Shown here piece by piece: positions 33,612 through 45,415 of a DNA stretch of 64,000 bases (position 1 is its first letter; each line of letters begins with the position of its first letter). The stretch spans positions 299,490,778 through 299,554,777 of the forward strand of contig NC_085136.1 of assembly GCF_035046485.1 (NCBI RefSeq), in the 5' to 3' direction. The position numbers were made by a program, and so were the translations under genes. Below the pieces are notes generated by a model. That model was not told the origin of the DNA. It saw only the letters and a list, made by a program, of their open reading frames with translations, and searched no databases. The stretch is from Aedes albopictus (Eukaryota > Arthropoda > Insecta > Diptera > Culicidae).

Positions 33612-35128
33612 TACCGTATGCGTGATAAAGTTTGCACCATCGTACAAATAAGGTTCCCATATCACCTGCGCATACGTCTTGGGGTGCCGTTATAGTTACG
33701 CGCGTGAGAGTGAGAGTGCGCGTGTGCGATGCCTCAAAAAAGAATATCAACAACAGCAAATCCACGAAAATCCTTTGGACGCGCACTCCCACTCTCACTT
33801 TGAAGCGGCACTATGTCGGCGCCGTTAGTTTACTTTGCATGCACGTAAGCTCTAACTCATATCATAGTAGGCTGCGGGTTTAAAATATCCGATTTCTTCA
33901 GTTTAAAATTTGCACCATGAAGAGGTGGCAGCGGTAGTCGGCATTTGTCCACGCGCAAATGTTAAAAAAAAAAACATTTCAGGAGTGTTCAGGTGGACCG
34001 TAAAACGGTCTTAGACCGTGAAAGAGCAAGGGTAACTATTCCCGAAGGTGTTCACTGGTCGTCCAAGGTTAACATGGATTAAGAAGGCTATCGCTGCCAC
34101 CAGAAAGAAGATTTGGGCGAATTATGTGCGCTCAATGAGAAAAATGGCAAAGAAACGCGAAATCAGCGACTTAACGGAACGACAGATCAAAAAGGAAAAT
34201 TACGGCGGTTCTCCGACGAACAATCAATCCCGTTCCAAATTCCAGAATCAATAGTTATATTTTTGTGTGTGTTGACGTCTACACCATTAGGCAATGACAA
34301 AATAAAAAAATAATCTCAAAAAAAAAATTAATCTTGACTGTGACACTACCACGAACACTTTTAGACATTTGTGCGTGGACAAATCACGAGCTAGGTTGTC
34401 ACTTTGTTATTATGCAAGTGTTAAACTAAGAAAATCAACACTTCACAGCCTACTATGACATGAGTTTTAGCTTATATGCCTGCACTGTCAAATAAAATCA
34501 TTATAACAGCGTAAACTGATTAAACGTCGCGATCACCAAGGCAATCTTTGATTATTTCATTCGCAAAATCAGTGAAGAGAATTATCAGACAAAAGAGGCA
34601 CAAAACAAGCAACAAAAAGGCGCAGCGATTACTCTTTATCCCAACTGGTAACAGATAATGACATGATCCCATTTTTTTTTGTTGCTGACAAAACGGAAGC
34701 TGATTTTGTTGCGTACTTTTCAACTCGTGAATAATCAATTAATACCAACACAATATCGAAACTTTTTGATGACATCTCCAGGAGCGTTGCAGTGTTTACC
34801 GACACGAAGGTACCGCTCGAAAATCACAATGCAAGGCCTAAAAATCTCTAAACTCGTGCTGCATGATCTTCATACCTTTTTTTAAGTTGGGACAAACCTA
34901 TGTCGCATTGGGTAGAATGTCGCAACAAATTCAGGTTGCGACATTGTTGTTATTGTTGCGCGATGGTTGAATTTTGATTCACTGCGCAAAATCATGAAAC
35001 ATTTCAAATAAGCAGAAAATCATGGCTTACGCAGCAATTTAATCTGTTTAGTGAGTACCCCTATTGTATTTACAAGGATAACTGGAACCTAATTTAACGA
35101 TGGTGCAAACATTATCACGCATACGGTA
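33612..35128. repeat. 1.5 kb nested palindromic repeat
   Basis: Outer arms taccgtatgcgtgataa...tttgcaccatcg are found at 33612-33645 and in inverted form at 35095-35128. An inner pair of arms (taagct...catagtaggctg) lies at about 33848-33880 and 34440-34470, and a further pair (atttgtccacgc) at 33940-33960 and 34362-34385. The centre includes gcggtagtcggc and a short basic open frame at 34048-34254. This looks like one or more nested DNA elements. The part at 34660-34990 belongs to a second repeat shared with 47330-47645. Confidence 0.6.
34660..34990 (+). repeat. Repeat family shared with 47330-47645, copy 1
   Basis: Segments such as tcgtgaataatc, gtgtttaccgac, caatgcaagcc-like, and gttgggacaaacctatgtcg are shared in the same order with the reverse complement of 47330-47645. 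Both copies contain stops in all frames, so any former protein is broken. Confidence 0.55.
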
Positions 35129-35562
35129 GATGCATAATTATATCATAATGAGGACACCATTTTTTCAGCCCCGGTACCATTGAATACCACAAAATCTGGA
35201 CATTTAAAAAACCAAATCTTTACTCATACAATATGGTTCTGAGCTCGCCAAACATAAAAACTGAGAGTGAGGGGTGTCGTAGATAGAATACGTACTCAAA
35301 AACTAGAACGGATGTTGCGGACAGAAAAAGGGAAAGCGAACGCTTCTGTCAAATCAGCGTAGACGCAAACCTTTTCCTATATCAACATACGGGGGTTTAG
35401 GCTAAAGCTATCAAATCGATGCGAATCGTATAGAGATGGCGGCAGCGTTTGGCCTTTTTCCATCATGGCGTCGCGGACAACAAATTTGAATTTATTTGTT
35501 CTTTCTGTTCCGTCCTGGATGGATCAAAATCAAGTATTCGAATCGCGGACGAAGTATCTACG
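35129..35562. other. No gene recognised
   Basis: Mixed sequence between a palindromic repeat and the first RTE fragment. No coding motif. Confidence 0.3.
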
Positions 35563-35895
35563 TCGTTTGTGACCTGGCATGGATTCAGCTCTTTCAAATT
35601 TATTGTTCAACATTGCTCTCGAAGGAGCGATTAGGAGGTCAGGCGTGCAGAGGAATGGCTCTATCATCACACGGTCGCACATGCTCCTCGGTTTTGCGAA
35701 CGATATTGATCTCATCGGCATCGATCGTAGGGCAGTGGAGGAAGATTATGCTCCTCTGAAGAGAGAGACAGCGAGGATAGGCTTGACAATTAACTCTACC
35801 AAGACGAAGTACTTCCGGCCCCTGACCTCCAAGAGATTGAGGAGGAGGTTGGCCGGTTGTAAAACAACAAAGCCGCTGGAGCAGATCAAATACCA
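35563..35895 (+). pseudogene. RTE-clade reverse transcriptase fragment B1
   Basis: The reading includes LLFNIALEGAIRRSGV, then LLGFANDIDLIG, which is the FADD box with its first Asp replaced by Asn, and KRETARIGLTINSTKTKYF. It is the central-to-late part of an RTE-type reverse transcriptase. It stops abruptly at about 35895, where an earlier part of another RTE copy begins. Confidence 0.8.
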
Positions 35896-35902
35896 ATCAG
35901 AC

Positions 35903-37070
35903 TGGATTCATGGGTGAACGCGCTACAACGGACCAGATGTTCGCTATCCGCCAGGTGTTGCAGAAATGCCGCGAATGCAACGTGCCCACACATCACTTGT
36001 TCATCGATTTCAAATCGGCGTATGATACAATCGATCGAGGACAGCTATGGCAGGTTATGCACGAATACGGATTCCCGGATAAACTGATACGATTGATCAA
36101 GGCGACGATGGATCGAGTGATGTGCGTAGATTGAGTATCAGGGACATTCTCGAGTCCCTTCGAATCTCGCAGAGGGTTAAGGCAAGGTGATGGTGTTTCG
36201 TGCTTGCTGTTCAACATTGCGTTAGAAGGTGTAATAAGGAGAGCGGGGATAAACACGAGTGGAACGATTATCACGAAGTCCGTTCAGCTGCTTGGTTTCG
36301 CTGATGATATTGATATTATAGCTCGTAAATTTAAGACGATGGCGGAAACTTACATCCGACTAAAGAGTGAAGGCAGGCGAATCGTATTAGTCATTAATGT
36401 GTCGAAGACATAGTACATGATGGCAAAGGGCTCCAGGGAAGAATAACCGCGCCCGCCAGCCCGAATTTATATCGACGGTGATGAAATCGAGGCGGTTGAA
36501 GAATTCGTGTACTTGGGCTCACTGGTGACCGCCGACAACGACACCAGCAGAGAAATTCAGAGGCGCATTGTGGCAGGAAATCGTGCTTACTTTGGACTCC
36601 GCAGAACGCTACGATCGAATAAAGTTCGCCGTAACACGAAGTTAACCATCTACAAAACGCTGATTAGACCGGTCGTCATCTATGGGCACGAAACATTAAC
36701 CCTACGTGCAGAGGACCAACGCGCCCTTGGAGTTTTCGAACGGAAGGTGTTGCGTACCATCAACGGCGGAGTGCAGATGGAAGCCGGGATTTGGAGAAGG
36801 CGAATGAACCACGAGCTACATCAGCGCTAAGAGAACCAACCATCGTCCATACCGCGAAAATCGGGAGGCTACGGTGGGCGGGTCACGTCATCAGGATGTC
36901 GAATAGCAACCCGACTAAAATCGTTCTCGAGCGTCATCCGACCGGTACAAGAAGATGATGGACGATGGAGGACGATCTGCGGACCCTACGCAATGTGCGG
37001 AACTGGAGACAAACAGCCATGGACCGAGTGGAATGGAGGCGGCTACTATAAACAGCAGAGGCCACCCGGC
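35903..37070 (+). pseudogene. RTE-clade reverse transcriptase fragment B2
   Basis: Domains in order: ATTDQMFAIRQVLQKC, palm A FIDFKSAYDTIDRGQLW, then LLFNIALEGVIRRAGI, an intact FADD box (LLGFADDIDIIARKF), EEFVYLGSLVT, TIYKTLIRPVVIYGHET and the C-terminal RLRWAGHVIRM. Stops occur after MCVD (about 36134), before YMMAKGS (36410) and after HELHQR (36830). The finger region and endonuclease are missing at the 5' side. Key catalytic Asp residues are retained, but the frame is not continuous. Confidence 0.85.
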
Positions 37071-37094
37071 CTTAGCCTGATCGGTAAGTAAGGT

Positions 37095-37700
37095 AAGTAA
37101 GACGAAGTACATGATTGCGGGTAGAGACAGAAGCAGGCCTAGTGGTGTTAGTGCTGAGGTAGGGATTTATGGGGAAGTGTTTGAAGTTGTTGAAGAACTT
37201 GTTTATCTTGGAACACTTGTGACAATGACGTTTCCTGTGAAGTGAAAAGGCGTATTGCAGCTGCGAATAGGTTTTTTTTTACGGATTGCGTAGCCAGCTT
37301 AGGTCCCGTAATTTGCAAACGCAAACAAAATTCGCTCTGTATAAGACGCTGATTCTTCCGGTTGCCCTCTACGGTCACGAAGCGTGGACGTTAAAGAAGG
37401 TGGACCGAAAAGCTTTTGGAGTTTTTGAGCGCAAAGTGCTGCGGACAATTCTCGGTGGGAAACAAGAAAATGGAGTGTGGTGCAGACGCATGAATCACGA
37501 GTTGTATCAAGTGTACGAAGATGAGAATATTGTGAAACGTATAAAATACGGCAGACTTCAGTGGGCTGGACACGTAGTGCGAATGTCGGAAGAAAGTGCG
37601 AAAACAATATTCAGCAGAGAACCCGGTAGAGGTAGGCGACTTCGTGGGCGGTCGCGAACTCGCTGGCTGCACGCGTTTGAAGAAGATCTATGATTCCTAC
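37095..37700 (+). pseudogene. RTE-clade reverse transcriptase C-terminal fragment B3
   Basis: The reading FEVVEELVYLGTLV, ALYKTLILPVALYGHEAWTL, AFGVFERKVLRTILGG and RLQWAGHVVRMSEESAKT repeats the C-terminal region already present in fragment B2, so it is a separate RTE copy of a different subfamily. A frameshift lies near 37250-37290. Confidence 0.8.
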
Positions 37701-38054
37701 ACGTTCGGGGAAACTGGAGGAACATCGTCCAAAACCGACAAAGATGGTGCTCTACAATACGCACGGCGTTGCAGTAAAGTTACTTTGTAGCCAACAAGGT
37801 ATCAAGGTAGGTATGATTGCTGAATCTTCAATTTGAAACGATGAAACCTTTTTAGGGTTGGGTGCTAAATGAGCAGAAATGTGTTAGTGTGCAAACATAT
37901 TTTTTAAAAGCTGTGCAAGATTTGTTCGTTGCGTGATAAACTGAACAAATATTGATTCAAAAATGGCAATGCTGAGTGAAAAATACTTTTATTTTCCTAC
38001 TGATGATTAATCGACTGTTTGGTGGAATTGATTATGTTGGGCTACGCAGTCATT
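37701..38054. other. No gene recognised
   Basis: Includes the probable 3' untranslated end of fragment B3 and AT-rich sequence. Confidence 0.3.
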
Positions 38055-38080
38055 TATTGAACAAACGACGTTCTTTATTT

Positions 38081-38121
38081 GCCCGACGTTTCGACACGGG
38101 GATTGTGTCTTCCTCAGGGGG
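38081..38121 (-). other. Hammerhead-ribozyme-like core motif
   Basis: On the minus strand CTGAGGA (38117-38111) is followed by a 5 bp stem GACAC/GTGTC around a short loop, then GAAAC (38092-38088) and GTC. CCCC upstream can pair with GGG downstream as a short stem I. This matches the CUGANGA - stem II - GAAA layout of a hammerhead. However, there is no space for a closed stem III between GAAA and GUC, so self-cleavage would need dimerisation or the similarity is fortuitous. Repeats with this motif occur in several animal retroelements of the Penelope group. Confidence 0.35.
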
Positions 38122-38160
38122 TAAATATTTGTATCGTTATTTGTCCTATGTTTGGTCTAA

Positions 38161-38325
38161 GGCGCCGTCCACAAATTACGTAACGCTCTAGGGGGAGGGG
38201 GGAGTTTGGCCGAGCGTTACGGCCCATACAAAAATTTTAGGATTTTCATACAAAAAAGCGTTACGGAGGGCGGAAAGGGATCGAAAAATGACAATTTTAG
38301 CGTTACGTAATAAATGGATGCTGCC
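38161..38325. mobile_element. 165 bp MITE, copy 1
   Basis: Inverted ends GGCGCCGTCCACAAATTACG and GGCAGCATCCATTTATTACG (other strand), flanked by TAA at 38158-38160 and 38326-38328. The interior holds G-rich runs and two copies of catacaaaaa. A second copy of exactly the same length is at 46721-46885. There is no coding sequence, and the superfamily is unknown to me. Confidence 0.75.
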
Positions 38326-38569
38326 TAACTATAACTGTCGGGTTTAGTGGTTTTTGGTACATGACTTTGAAATTTCCAATTTTTCCCGCACAACTTGTAC
38401 TGTTGAATGGCGCAATCTTTCTAATTTCTAGTCCTTCTTTCTTCTATCCTACGGACTGGTTCTTGTTTCCTGTTCAAAAAAGGCTGACAAAATCGGAGTA
38501 GATAAAATCGGATCACCAGTCACTCTAATACGCATAATGCAAACAAATGTTGTTATGCATCTGCTCGTT

Positions 38570-39060
38570 GACGAGGGAGAGCTCCACGAGATTCCTCTAG
38601 AGGACTGAGGGAGTACAATCAAACCAGCCATCAACGACAAGCCGGGAGAACCATTGGGTACGTGAAACGAAGCTGACGGAGCAAACGGTTTAACGAGGAG
38701 CGAAGAGCGATTCTGTAGAAGAAGGGCGTGCGGTAATGCTGCAGAATGGAACCCGACAGAATGTAGAGCGATACAAACAGAAGTGGAGGCAACAGTTTCG
38801 CCTCTTCCGGTAGAAAAAGCTCGGCCTGGTGGAAGCGGAGCGCGAGGAAATGGAATTTCTGTGCTATCCTCAAGATACACGTAAGCTCTACCAGAAGCTC
38901 AGCACATCCCTATTAACCTGTTTATGTCGCGAACCGAAATGTTCCGGAATAAGGACAGAAACCCTTTACAGATGTGATCGAAAGTTGGAAGCAGTACTTT
39001 CACGAATATTAGAAGGATGCAGAGAAGGTGGGCACTGAGGATCAAGGCAGCGAAAAAAAT
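38570..39060 (+). pseudogene. RTE-clade linker fragment
   Basis: The reading RYKQKWRQQFRLFR, EAEREEMEFLCYPQDTRKLY and KLSTS matches the endonuclease-RT linker of RTE copy A (AESKEWNCCF...TRKFYKKF on the minus strand there). Frameshifts and stops break it. No palm region follows. Confidence 0.65.
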
Positions 39061-39112
39061 GGCTACGTCAGCATAGCGAGTGATGGGAATCAACCTCAAC
39101 ACTTTCGTTATT

Positions 39113-39262
39113 TTTTTTATCTGTATTAAGGAGATTTTTAGCCCTAGGCTAATTCATCTCGGGACCCACGCTTTACTTCCTTTCCGAAGGAAGAACTCAC
39201 ATTTTGCGAGATCGTCAGGAGTGGGATTCGATCCCAGATCCTCGGCGTGATAGGTCCACTCC
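39113..39262 (-). mobile_element. tRNA-derived SINE fragment, minus strand
   Basis: On the minus strand a B-box-like GGATCGAATCCCACTCC is followed by gagttcttccttcgga and gcgtgggtcccgagatga, and it ends in an A-rich tail at about 39112. The A-box half appears truncated. It is a different SINE family from the GAA-tailed one. Confidence 0.6.
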
Positions 39263-41849
39263 ACACTTTTGTTAAGAGAAGTTAGGCGTATAATTGTTGA
39301 CTCAGTTTTATCTATGTAAAGATTCTATATGTACAAAAGCATGCTGAAACTCGTTTAACACGAAGTGTAGTGGTGCCCAATAATTCATTTTTCATAAGGG
39401 CCTAACTGACATTGCCGAAATGTCTTCATCGATCACCTCTTTGAGTTATTACAGAATGTGTAATGAGTTTTACAAAGATCGTTTGTTCAAATTCTATAGG
39501 AGATGGCTACTTCTTACTACAGGAACAAGTAGAATAATAATTTAGTTTGTTTTGATCAAGTTATTAGCGAAAGAGAGAGTCAACGAAGAGAAATCGGCGA
39601 AGTCAGATAGGCCCAAATGAAAAGTTATTGTCAAATTAGTCACATGCTCACTGTTCTTGTCTGTAAAACCCAGTATTTAAATGATAATGATAGCAGAAGG
39701 ATAAGTTAGAATGGATATTTGTATAAGGTATTACAAGTATCTCATGTATGTAATAAGATTCCGTTGAGTTTTACACAGACAGATTGCTGGCCGTACCAAT
39801 ACCTATAGAAATCTAACTCTTTATGTTTTATCAAACATCGGATTTCTTATGATTTTGAAACTTCGTTCCACCTTATTAAAAACTTAGTAAAATAATCTGG
39901 ATCGGGTATCAGATGAAAGCACTCACTGAACTCATCGGAACGTTAGTGCTGAGTCATTCCGTAAGACACACGCCGACTGAAAGTCTATCAAGCACTGTTT
40001 CGCCACAGACTACAAACAGACGTACCTACACCTGAAAGAAACAACACCAACGCGGCTTTTCTCATTCGACCAGAAGAGAGCTTCAATCAAACTGTTAGTA
40101 AAGGATTCCATACCATCTAGAGTTTGCTCTTGGGGATGGCATAAGGGAGCGCCCGTTTTCCACAGCTAGACAAAAGGAGAATCCATTAGGACCTAGCAGG
40201 CTGAGTGGCCGTCATCGACGTCTTCGGTACCGTCGGCGCGGTTGAGCCACCGACGGATTCCTGATTAAGATCGTAACGACTTTGTTCAACGCAAGGCCGC
40301 AGCCGCGGCCACCAAATGGTCGATTCGAGATGATCGCGATCACGACTCCTCTATTGGAGGTCAATCAGAGTAGTTAAAAGTTTCGGGAGAATGCTCGCCG
40401 GGAGTGATCGGAATGATGGACGTTTATAGAACTGATCCGGTGTTGGTTTTGAAAAGCGTTGATTGAGTTAAGACGATACGTCTGCGGCTACCGCTATGAA
40501 GGGAATTCGCTGCGAGTACACGGCTCCATTATGTCTGATGCCACTTTATTTCAAGGGGAGCAAAAACAAAAAAAATAATGTGGAAAATATATAAGTGAGT
40601 GGAAGCGAATGAAGCCGCAGTGCAGAATCGTAAATAATGAATTATTAATTGGCTCGGGCTGTTTCCAAATTAGACAGCTTTAATAAACAACCAGAATATA
40701 CCGCGCTGCATTATCGCTGCCAGTTGCATTGCAACAACGCTGAAGAGTGAAGATGCATCAGCGAGCGGATCCGATGGGGTGAGCCGCGTGCAGCTGGCCG
40801 TTCCATTGCCATCGTCATCATCGTCGCCGCTGCACAGAGGGACGAGACCTTGTAATAAGGCGATCAAAATGGGAACTTGTAAAAACTCTCAACCAAAACT
40901 CGTCCGATCTTTTTTTTACTTCGTACCTAAACATTCGATTAACTCACTTTCGTTGAACCGTACAGGAAATTTAACCAATACTTGACCCACCGTGCACCAC
41001 CGTCACCGACCGGGCCGGGGTCTTAATCGTTCTGCCCCTGTTGATATTTATATGATGTGCTGCTGCGGTCGTCAAGTGCAGCGAAACCGAAAAACAACAT
41101 TTTTCAAAAGATCATCAGATTTCGGCTGGATACCGACGGTCGACGGACGACCCAGGCTACGCCCTCCTCTGTTCTGTTCCGGTGGACCTTCTCTTCTTCC
41201 TTTTCTTCTGCTTCGAAGCTCGTCTTTATTTATTCTCCGGGGCTTTGCAAGCGAAACAAACGAGCCGAGCAACGCCGCCGCCGCTGCCGCCGCGCTCATA
41301 ATCGTGATCATAAAATCATAATTTGAATTTTATCGCGTGAAGACGAATGTGTAAGGGTGCCGAGCGATTCCAGAATTGCGGAGCACTTGGAAAGTGTAAA
41401 ATTAATTGGATGGGACGGAATATTTTGGCCATTTTGGGCATTTCGGCCAAAGTATTTGATGAGAAGCAGATAACAACCCCTACCCCAAACGAGCAAGAGG
41501 TGTGAGCACGGGTCGTAAAACTTTACGATGTCTCAACAGGACGATCGTTAGGATAGGTTACTTCTAGTTCAAGTAGAGCTGATTGAGAATTGTAGGTTTA
41601 AGGATTCTATCATAGTTAATTTGTAATATTCAGATCAGATGTATGAAACAAGGCCTTGCGTAAGATATCTGGATACAATCTCAGGTACTGTCCAGACGGT
41701 GTTTTTCTTCTTTCTTCCGTTTACACAAAAACAATGAATACCATGTTTCATATAGCCACAGCTATATGGGCTGCAAACGGTGAGTCGGTAAGGAGAGCGT
41801 CAAACATAGATCTGGTCCTCACTAGCTCCTACCCCATGCTTTCACGGGT
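39263..41849. other. No gene confirmed; GC-richer island at 40.2-41.5 kb
   Basis: The first kilobase is AT-rich. From about 40200 the sequence is GC-richer with (gcc)n-type triplet repeats at 41270-41290. Open frames up to 109 codons there include a run of Ala that simply reflects the triplet repeat. This could be host regulatory DNA or an untranslated exon, but no decisive signal is visible. Confidence 0.3.
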
Positions 41850-44234
41850 CAAGCGATGACAAAGACCGTCAGTTAAGAGTTGCGTACTTAGCTGGTAGTA
41901 CAGCCTGGGCACTGTTGTCCTTCTGACATCAGCAAGATTGAGGAGATACGTCCCGAGCGACTGTTCACCAAGGAGGTGGGGCTCAAACAGCGTATGTTCT
42001 GGCATCCACAGCGGTTGAGTATGAAATGCCCCTTCACCGGCAACCCCACCACGGTGGATAGGGGACCTTAGGCCAACAACCTACTGTTCTCGAAGCTTAA
42101 CAACCATTACAAAAAACGAATATGAAAGATTACGAACTGATTCAACGAATTTTAGCGCGAAACAACGGACAAGAACATGGAATGTATTAACCCTAGCCCG
42201 GCAGGGTAAACTGGCACAACTAGCCAATGAGGCATGCCGTATGAAGATCGATTTCCTAGGACTGAGCGAAGTCCGTTGACCGAACCTTGGGAAATACAGA
42301 TTGGCGTTGGGCCAAATTCTGCTATACTCTGGCCTATGAGGTGAACACGCTCATCACCACCGGGGAGTTGATTTCCAACTCAGCGCTCACGCCCACGCTG
42401 CGCATACAATGGGAACCTATTAATGAGAAGATGATTGTAGCCAGATTCAGAACACGGGATCGTAACCTCACCATTATCCAATGTTACGCGCCAATCGATG
42501 CTGCCGAATTGCAAGACAAAAAGAACTTTTACAGTCAACTGACTGCTGTCGTGGATAAGATTCCAAAAGAAGATCATCATTGGCGAAGGTTGGTCCCGAC
42601 AACACGGACTATGAGTAGAGAACGTTATGGGACACCATGGTCTAGGAGAAATTAGCGAGAACGGTGAGCTATTTGCATAGTTTTGTGGCAACACTGACAT
42701 GGTGATTGGGAGATCGCTCTTTTCTCATCGACCAGTGCACAAAGTGATATGGGTTTCCCGTGATGGCATCACGGAAAATCATATCGATCACATCTGTATC
42801 AGCCGAACATGGACACGGATCCTTCTTGATGTGCGGAACAAACGTAGCGTCGACATTGCGTCCGACCATCATCTCCTAATCGACGAGAGCTGCCTGCGCA
42901 TTGCGAGGATCCATCGACAGGAGGAGAAATTCAAGCGCCAGTACAACATACGCTGACTGGAAGACGCTGCGGTGAAAAGGTCCTACGTAGAGGAGCTAGA
43001 GAACCGTGCTGTGGATATTCCGGATGGTGGAAGCGTAGAAGATCAATGGAGTGCCATCAAGAACGCCTTCATAGTCACCTGCGAGAATAATTTGGGTGAG
43101 CTACGATCCCAGAGAAAGCAGTTGATCACAGATGACATCTGGAAAGACAAAGATGCGAAAGAACGCCAAAGCTACGATGGAGCGAGCGAAAACACGAGGA
43201 GCCAAAGCCGTAGTTCGTCAGCGGTATTTGGCTCACGAGAAGGAAGTGACGCGCTCATGTAGGCGGACAAAGGAGCGTGGACGGACTCCCTAGCCGACAA
43301 AGGCGAGAAAGCTACAAACAACGGCGTCATTCGTCTCCTCTAGGATGTCTCACGTCTCGGTACTAAGATAATTGCTACGATGTCCGTGAAAGACACATTC
43401 GGACAGCTATTGAGCGACCCGGTTGACCAGCTGAAACGCTGGTTCGAGCCCTTTTTCAAACCTTCTTCAAGTATTGGCCATGCCACCAACACCTCAGCAT
43501 GATCTGTCAAGGGCATTACAAGTGTCAACACCGAAAATCCATCATTACAGGAGATAAGAAAGCCAACAGCGTAGCATGAAATCGAACAGGACCCCGGGGG
43601 TCGATCGTGTATCAGCCGAGATGTTCAAAGCTGACCCCGTAGTATCTACACAACTGCTTCATCAATTATTCTGCAACATATGGGAAGCCGCGCTATTTCC
43701 GGTCGATTGGATACAAGGCATTGCTGTGAAGTTGCCCAAAAAGGGTGACCTGACTGTATGCGATAATTGGCGGGGTATTATGTTGCTGTGCATCGTTCTT
43801 AAAGTCATCTGCAAAGTGATCCTTAACCGGATACAGGAGAAAAAAAAAGAGTCAAGAAAGACTGGCGTTCATTGCGTTTCAAAAACTTTCGACCGTCTCA
43901 ATCACGAAAACATGTAGGAAGCTCCCAGGCGCAAGGGTATCCCTGAGAAAATTATCGGCCTCATTGAAGCACAACGGTGTCTTGTACGATCCCGGATCGT
44001 TCGTTGCTGGAGTGAGGCTAGGATCGCTACTGTTCCTCATCGTAATCGCCCAGATCCTGGTGGGTGCGATAGATCGTGAACCAAATTGTGGGTTGCTATG
44101 GCTGCCCACTACCATGGAGCATCTAAAATAATTTAAACTGCTAGCACAACGGCGTTCTGATATGCAGAGTAAGCTCGATGATCTAGCCGATCGCTCCTCG
44201 GCGGCAGGTCAACGATCTTGCCGATCGCTCAACG

Positions 44235-44427
44235 CAGGCCCGGATTGAGGATTGTGGGGGCCCGGGGCCAGAGCGGATGTGGAGGCCCCTCGGAAGTACA
44301 AATGCTATGAGAAAATAGGCTTTCTTTGTTTTTGTTAATGTTTAGCAAGCAAAAAGATTTTTGTGGGGGCCCCTAAAATGTGGGGGCCCGGGGCCCTGGC
44401 CCCCCGCCCCCCTTAGATTCGGCCCTG
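44235..44427. mobile_element. 193 bp hAT MITE with 8 bp target duplication
   Basis: GCTCAACG is present exactly at 44227-44234 and 44428-44435. The ends are CAGGCCCGGATTGAGG and, on the other strand, CAGGGCCGAATCTAAGG. An 8 bp duplication and CAG-starting termini are characteristic of hAT. The interior is rich in gggggcccgg words. It interrupts the reverse transcriptase of the surrounding retrotransposon. Confidence 0.85.
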
Positions 44428-44775
44428 GCTCAACGTCAGCAAGAGCAAATCGTTGGATGTAAACACGGTCAAGAGCTTGACGGTAGCTGGGCAATCAGTG
44501 GAGGATGTTGAAAGATTTCAATATCTTAGTAGCCAAATGGCGGCCGGGGGTGGTACCTTGATCGACATAGATACATGGATCGAGAAGGCGATAACTGCTT
44601 TTGCGAATTTAAGAAATGTATGGATAAAACAGTCACACTAGTCGATGCACCAAAATCCGAATTTTCAACTTGAACGTGAAATCTGAGCTGCAGTACGCCA
44701 GTGAAACTTGATATGTATCAGCGGAGAACACTCAACGACTGCAGGTTTTCATAAATAGATGCCTGCGGTATATAA

Positions 44776-45082
44776 TGACGGCGAACAGAGTCCGGAGGCC
44801 AACGCAGTGGAATACAACGTACTCGGAAATTCGGAGACGATAATATACGGGGAAACTCGCGAAATCACGTTATAAAAACACGGACACTTTATTGAAAAGT
44901 TAAAACAAACGCATTACATTACTAGCCCGTTCGATAGTCTAGATAGAACTGAAGTATGTCGAGAACTGTCAATCAGCAGTATACGCAAAGAAGATGATGC
45001 GTACGGCAGATACGCATACACGGGGTAGGACTGCAGAACAGCGCAAGGTACAGTGAAGAGATACACAATGCACCATTCCACA
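44776..45082 (-). mobile_element. Solo LTR, 307 bp, with 5 bp target duplication
   Basis: The element starts TG and ends CA, and is bounded by TATAA at 44771-44775 and 45083-45087. On the minus strand it begins TGTGGAATGG and has an AATAAA polyadenylation signal about two thirds along, as LTRs do. No internal region remains, so it formed by LTR-LTR recombination. The superfamily (BEL, Gypsy or Copia) cannot be told; 5 bp duplication fits BEL, Copia and some Gypsy. Confidence 0.75.
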
Positions 45083-45415
45083 TATAATTCGTGCATGGTA
45101 GCCTTCAATTTGGAGCTCCATCGTCGATGTCATCAAAAGCCGATAGCGACAGAAATCCGGGAGTGAAAGTGGAGGTGGGTCGGCCACATTCTACGCAGGG
45201 GTGAAAACGAAATCTGCAAGTATGCGTTAGGTTATCAAGTAGGACATTGCTGCAGAGGCAGGCCCAGACGCCCATGGTGGCGCAACCTCAACAAGGAAAA
45301 AAAGAAAGTCGACAAAAATTTGACCTGTCCACAGGCCAAGGCGATGGCTGGCAATCGCCCAGGATGGAGAACTTTCAATTCGGTCCATAGGTACTTAGGA
45401 CTGAATGTAGTAGTA

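Larger units (their letters stand above)
41850..45415 (+). pseudogene. Second AP-endonuclease non-LTR family, plus-strand copy
   Basis: A leader (41850-42280) precedes an endonuclease with EKMIVARFRTRDRNLTIIQC and DVRNKRSVDIASDHHLLI (42287-42956), a linker (42972-43260), and reverse transcriptase with MKSNRTPGVDRVSAEMFKA, ALFPVDWIQGI, KKGDLTVCDNWRGIMLL (43576-43860). The usual EKAFDRLNHENM palm is reduced to CVSKTFDRLNHENM by an internal deletion, and the FADD region is missing (about 44130), so it is dead. C-terminal pieces are at 44436-44770 and 45088-45415 (FQYLSSQMAAGGG, VGGWVGHILRR-like). It is split by a hAT MITE and a solo LTR. I leave the clade open. Confidence 0.85.

Noticed and set aside
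40992..41321. 109-codon frame ending in an Ala run
   Set aside because: The Ala run is a product of a gcc triplet repeat, and frames are open on both strands, which argues against coding.
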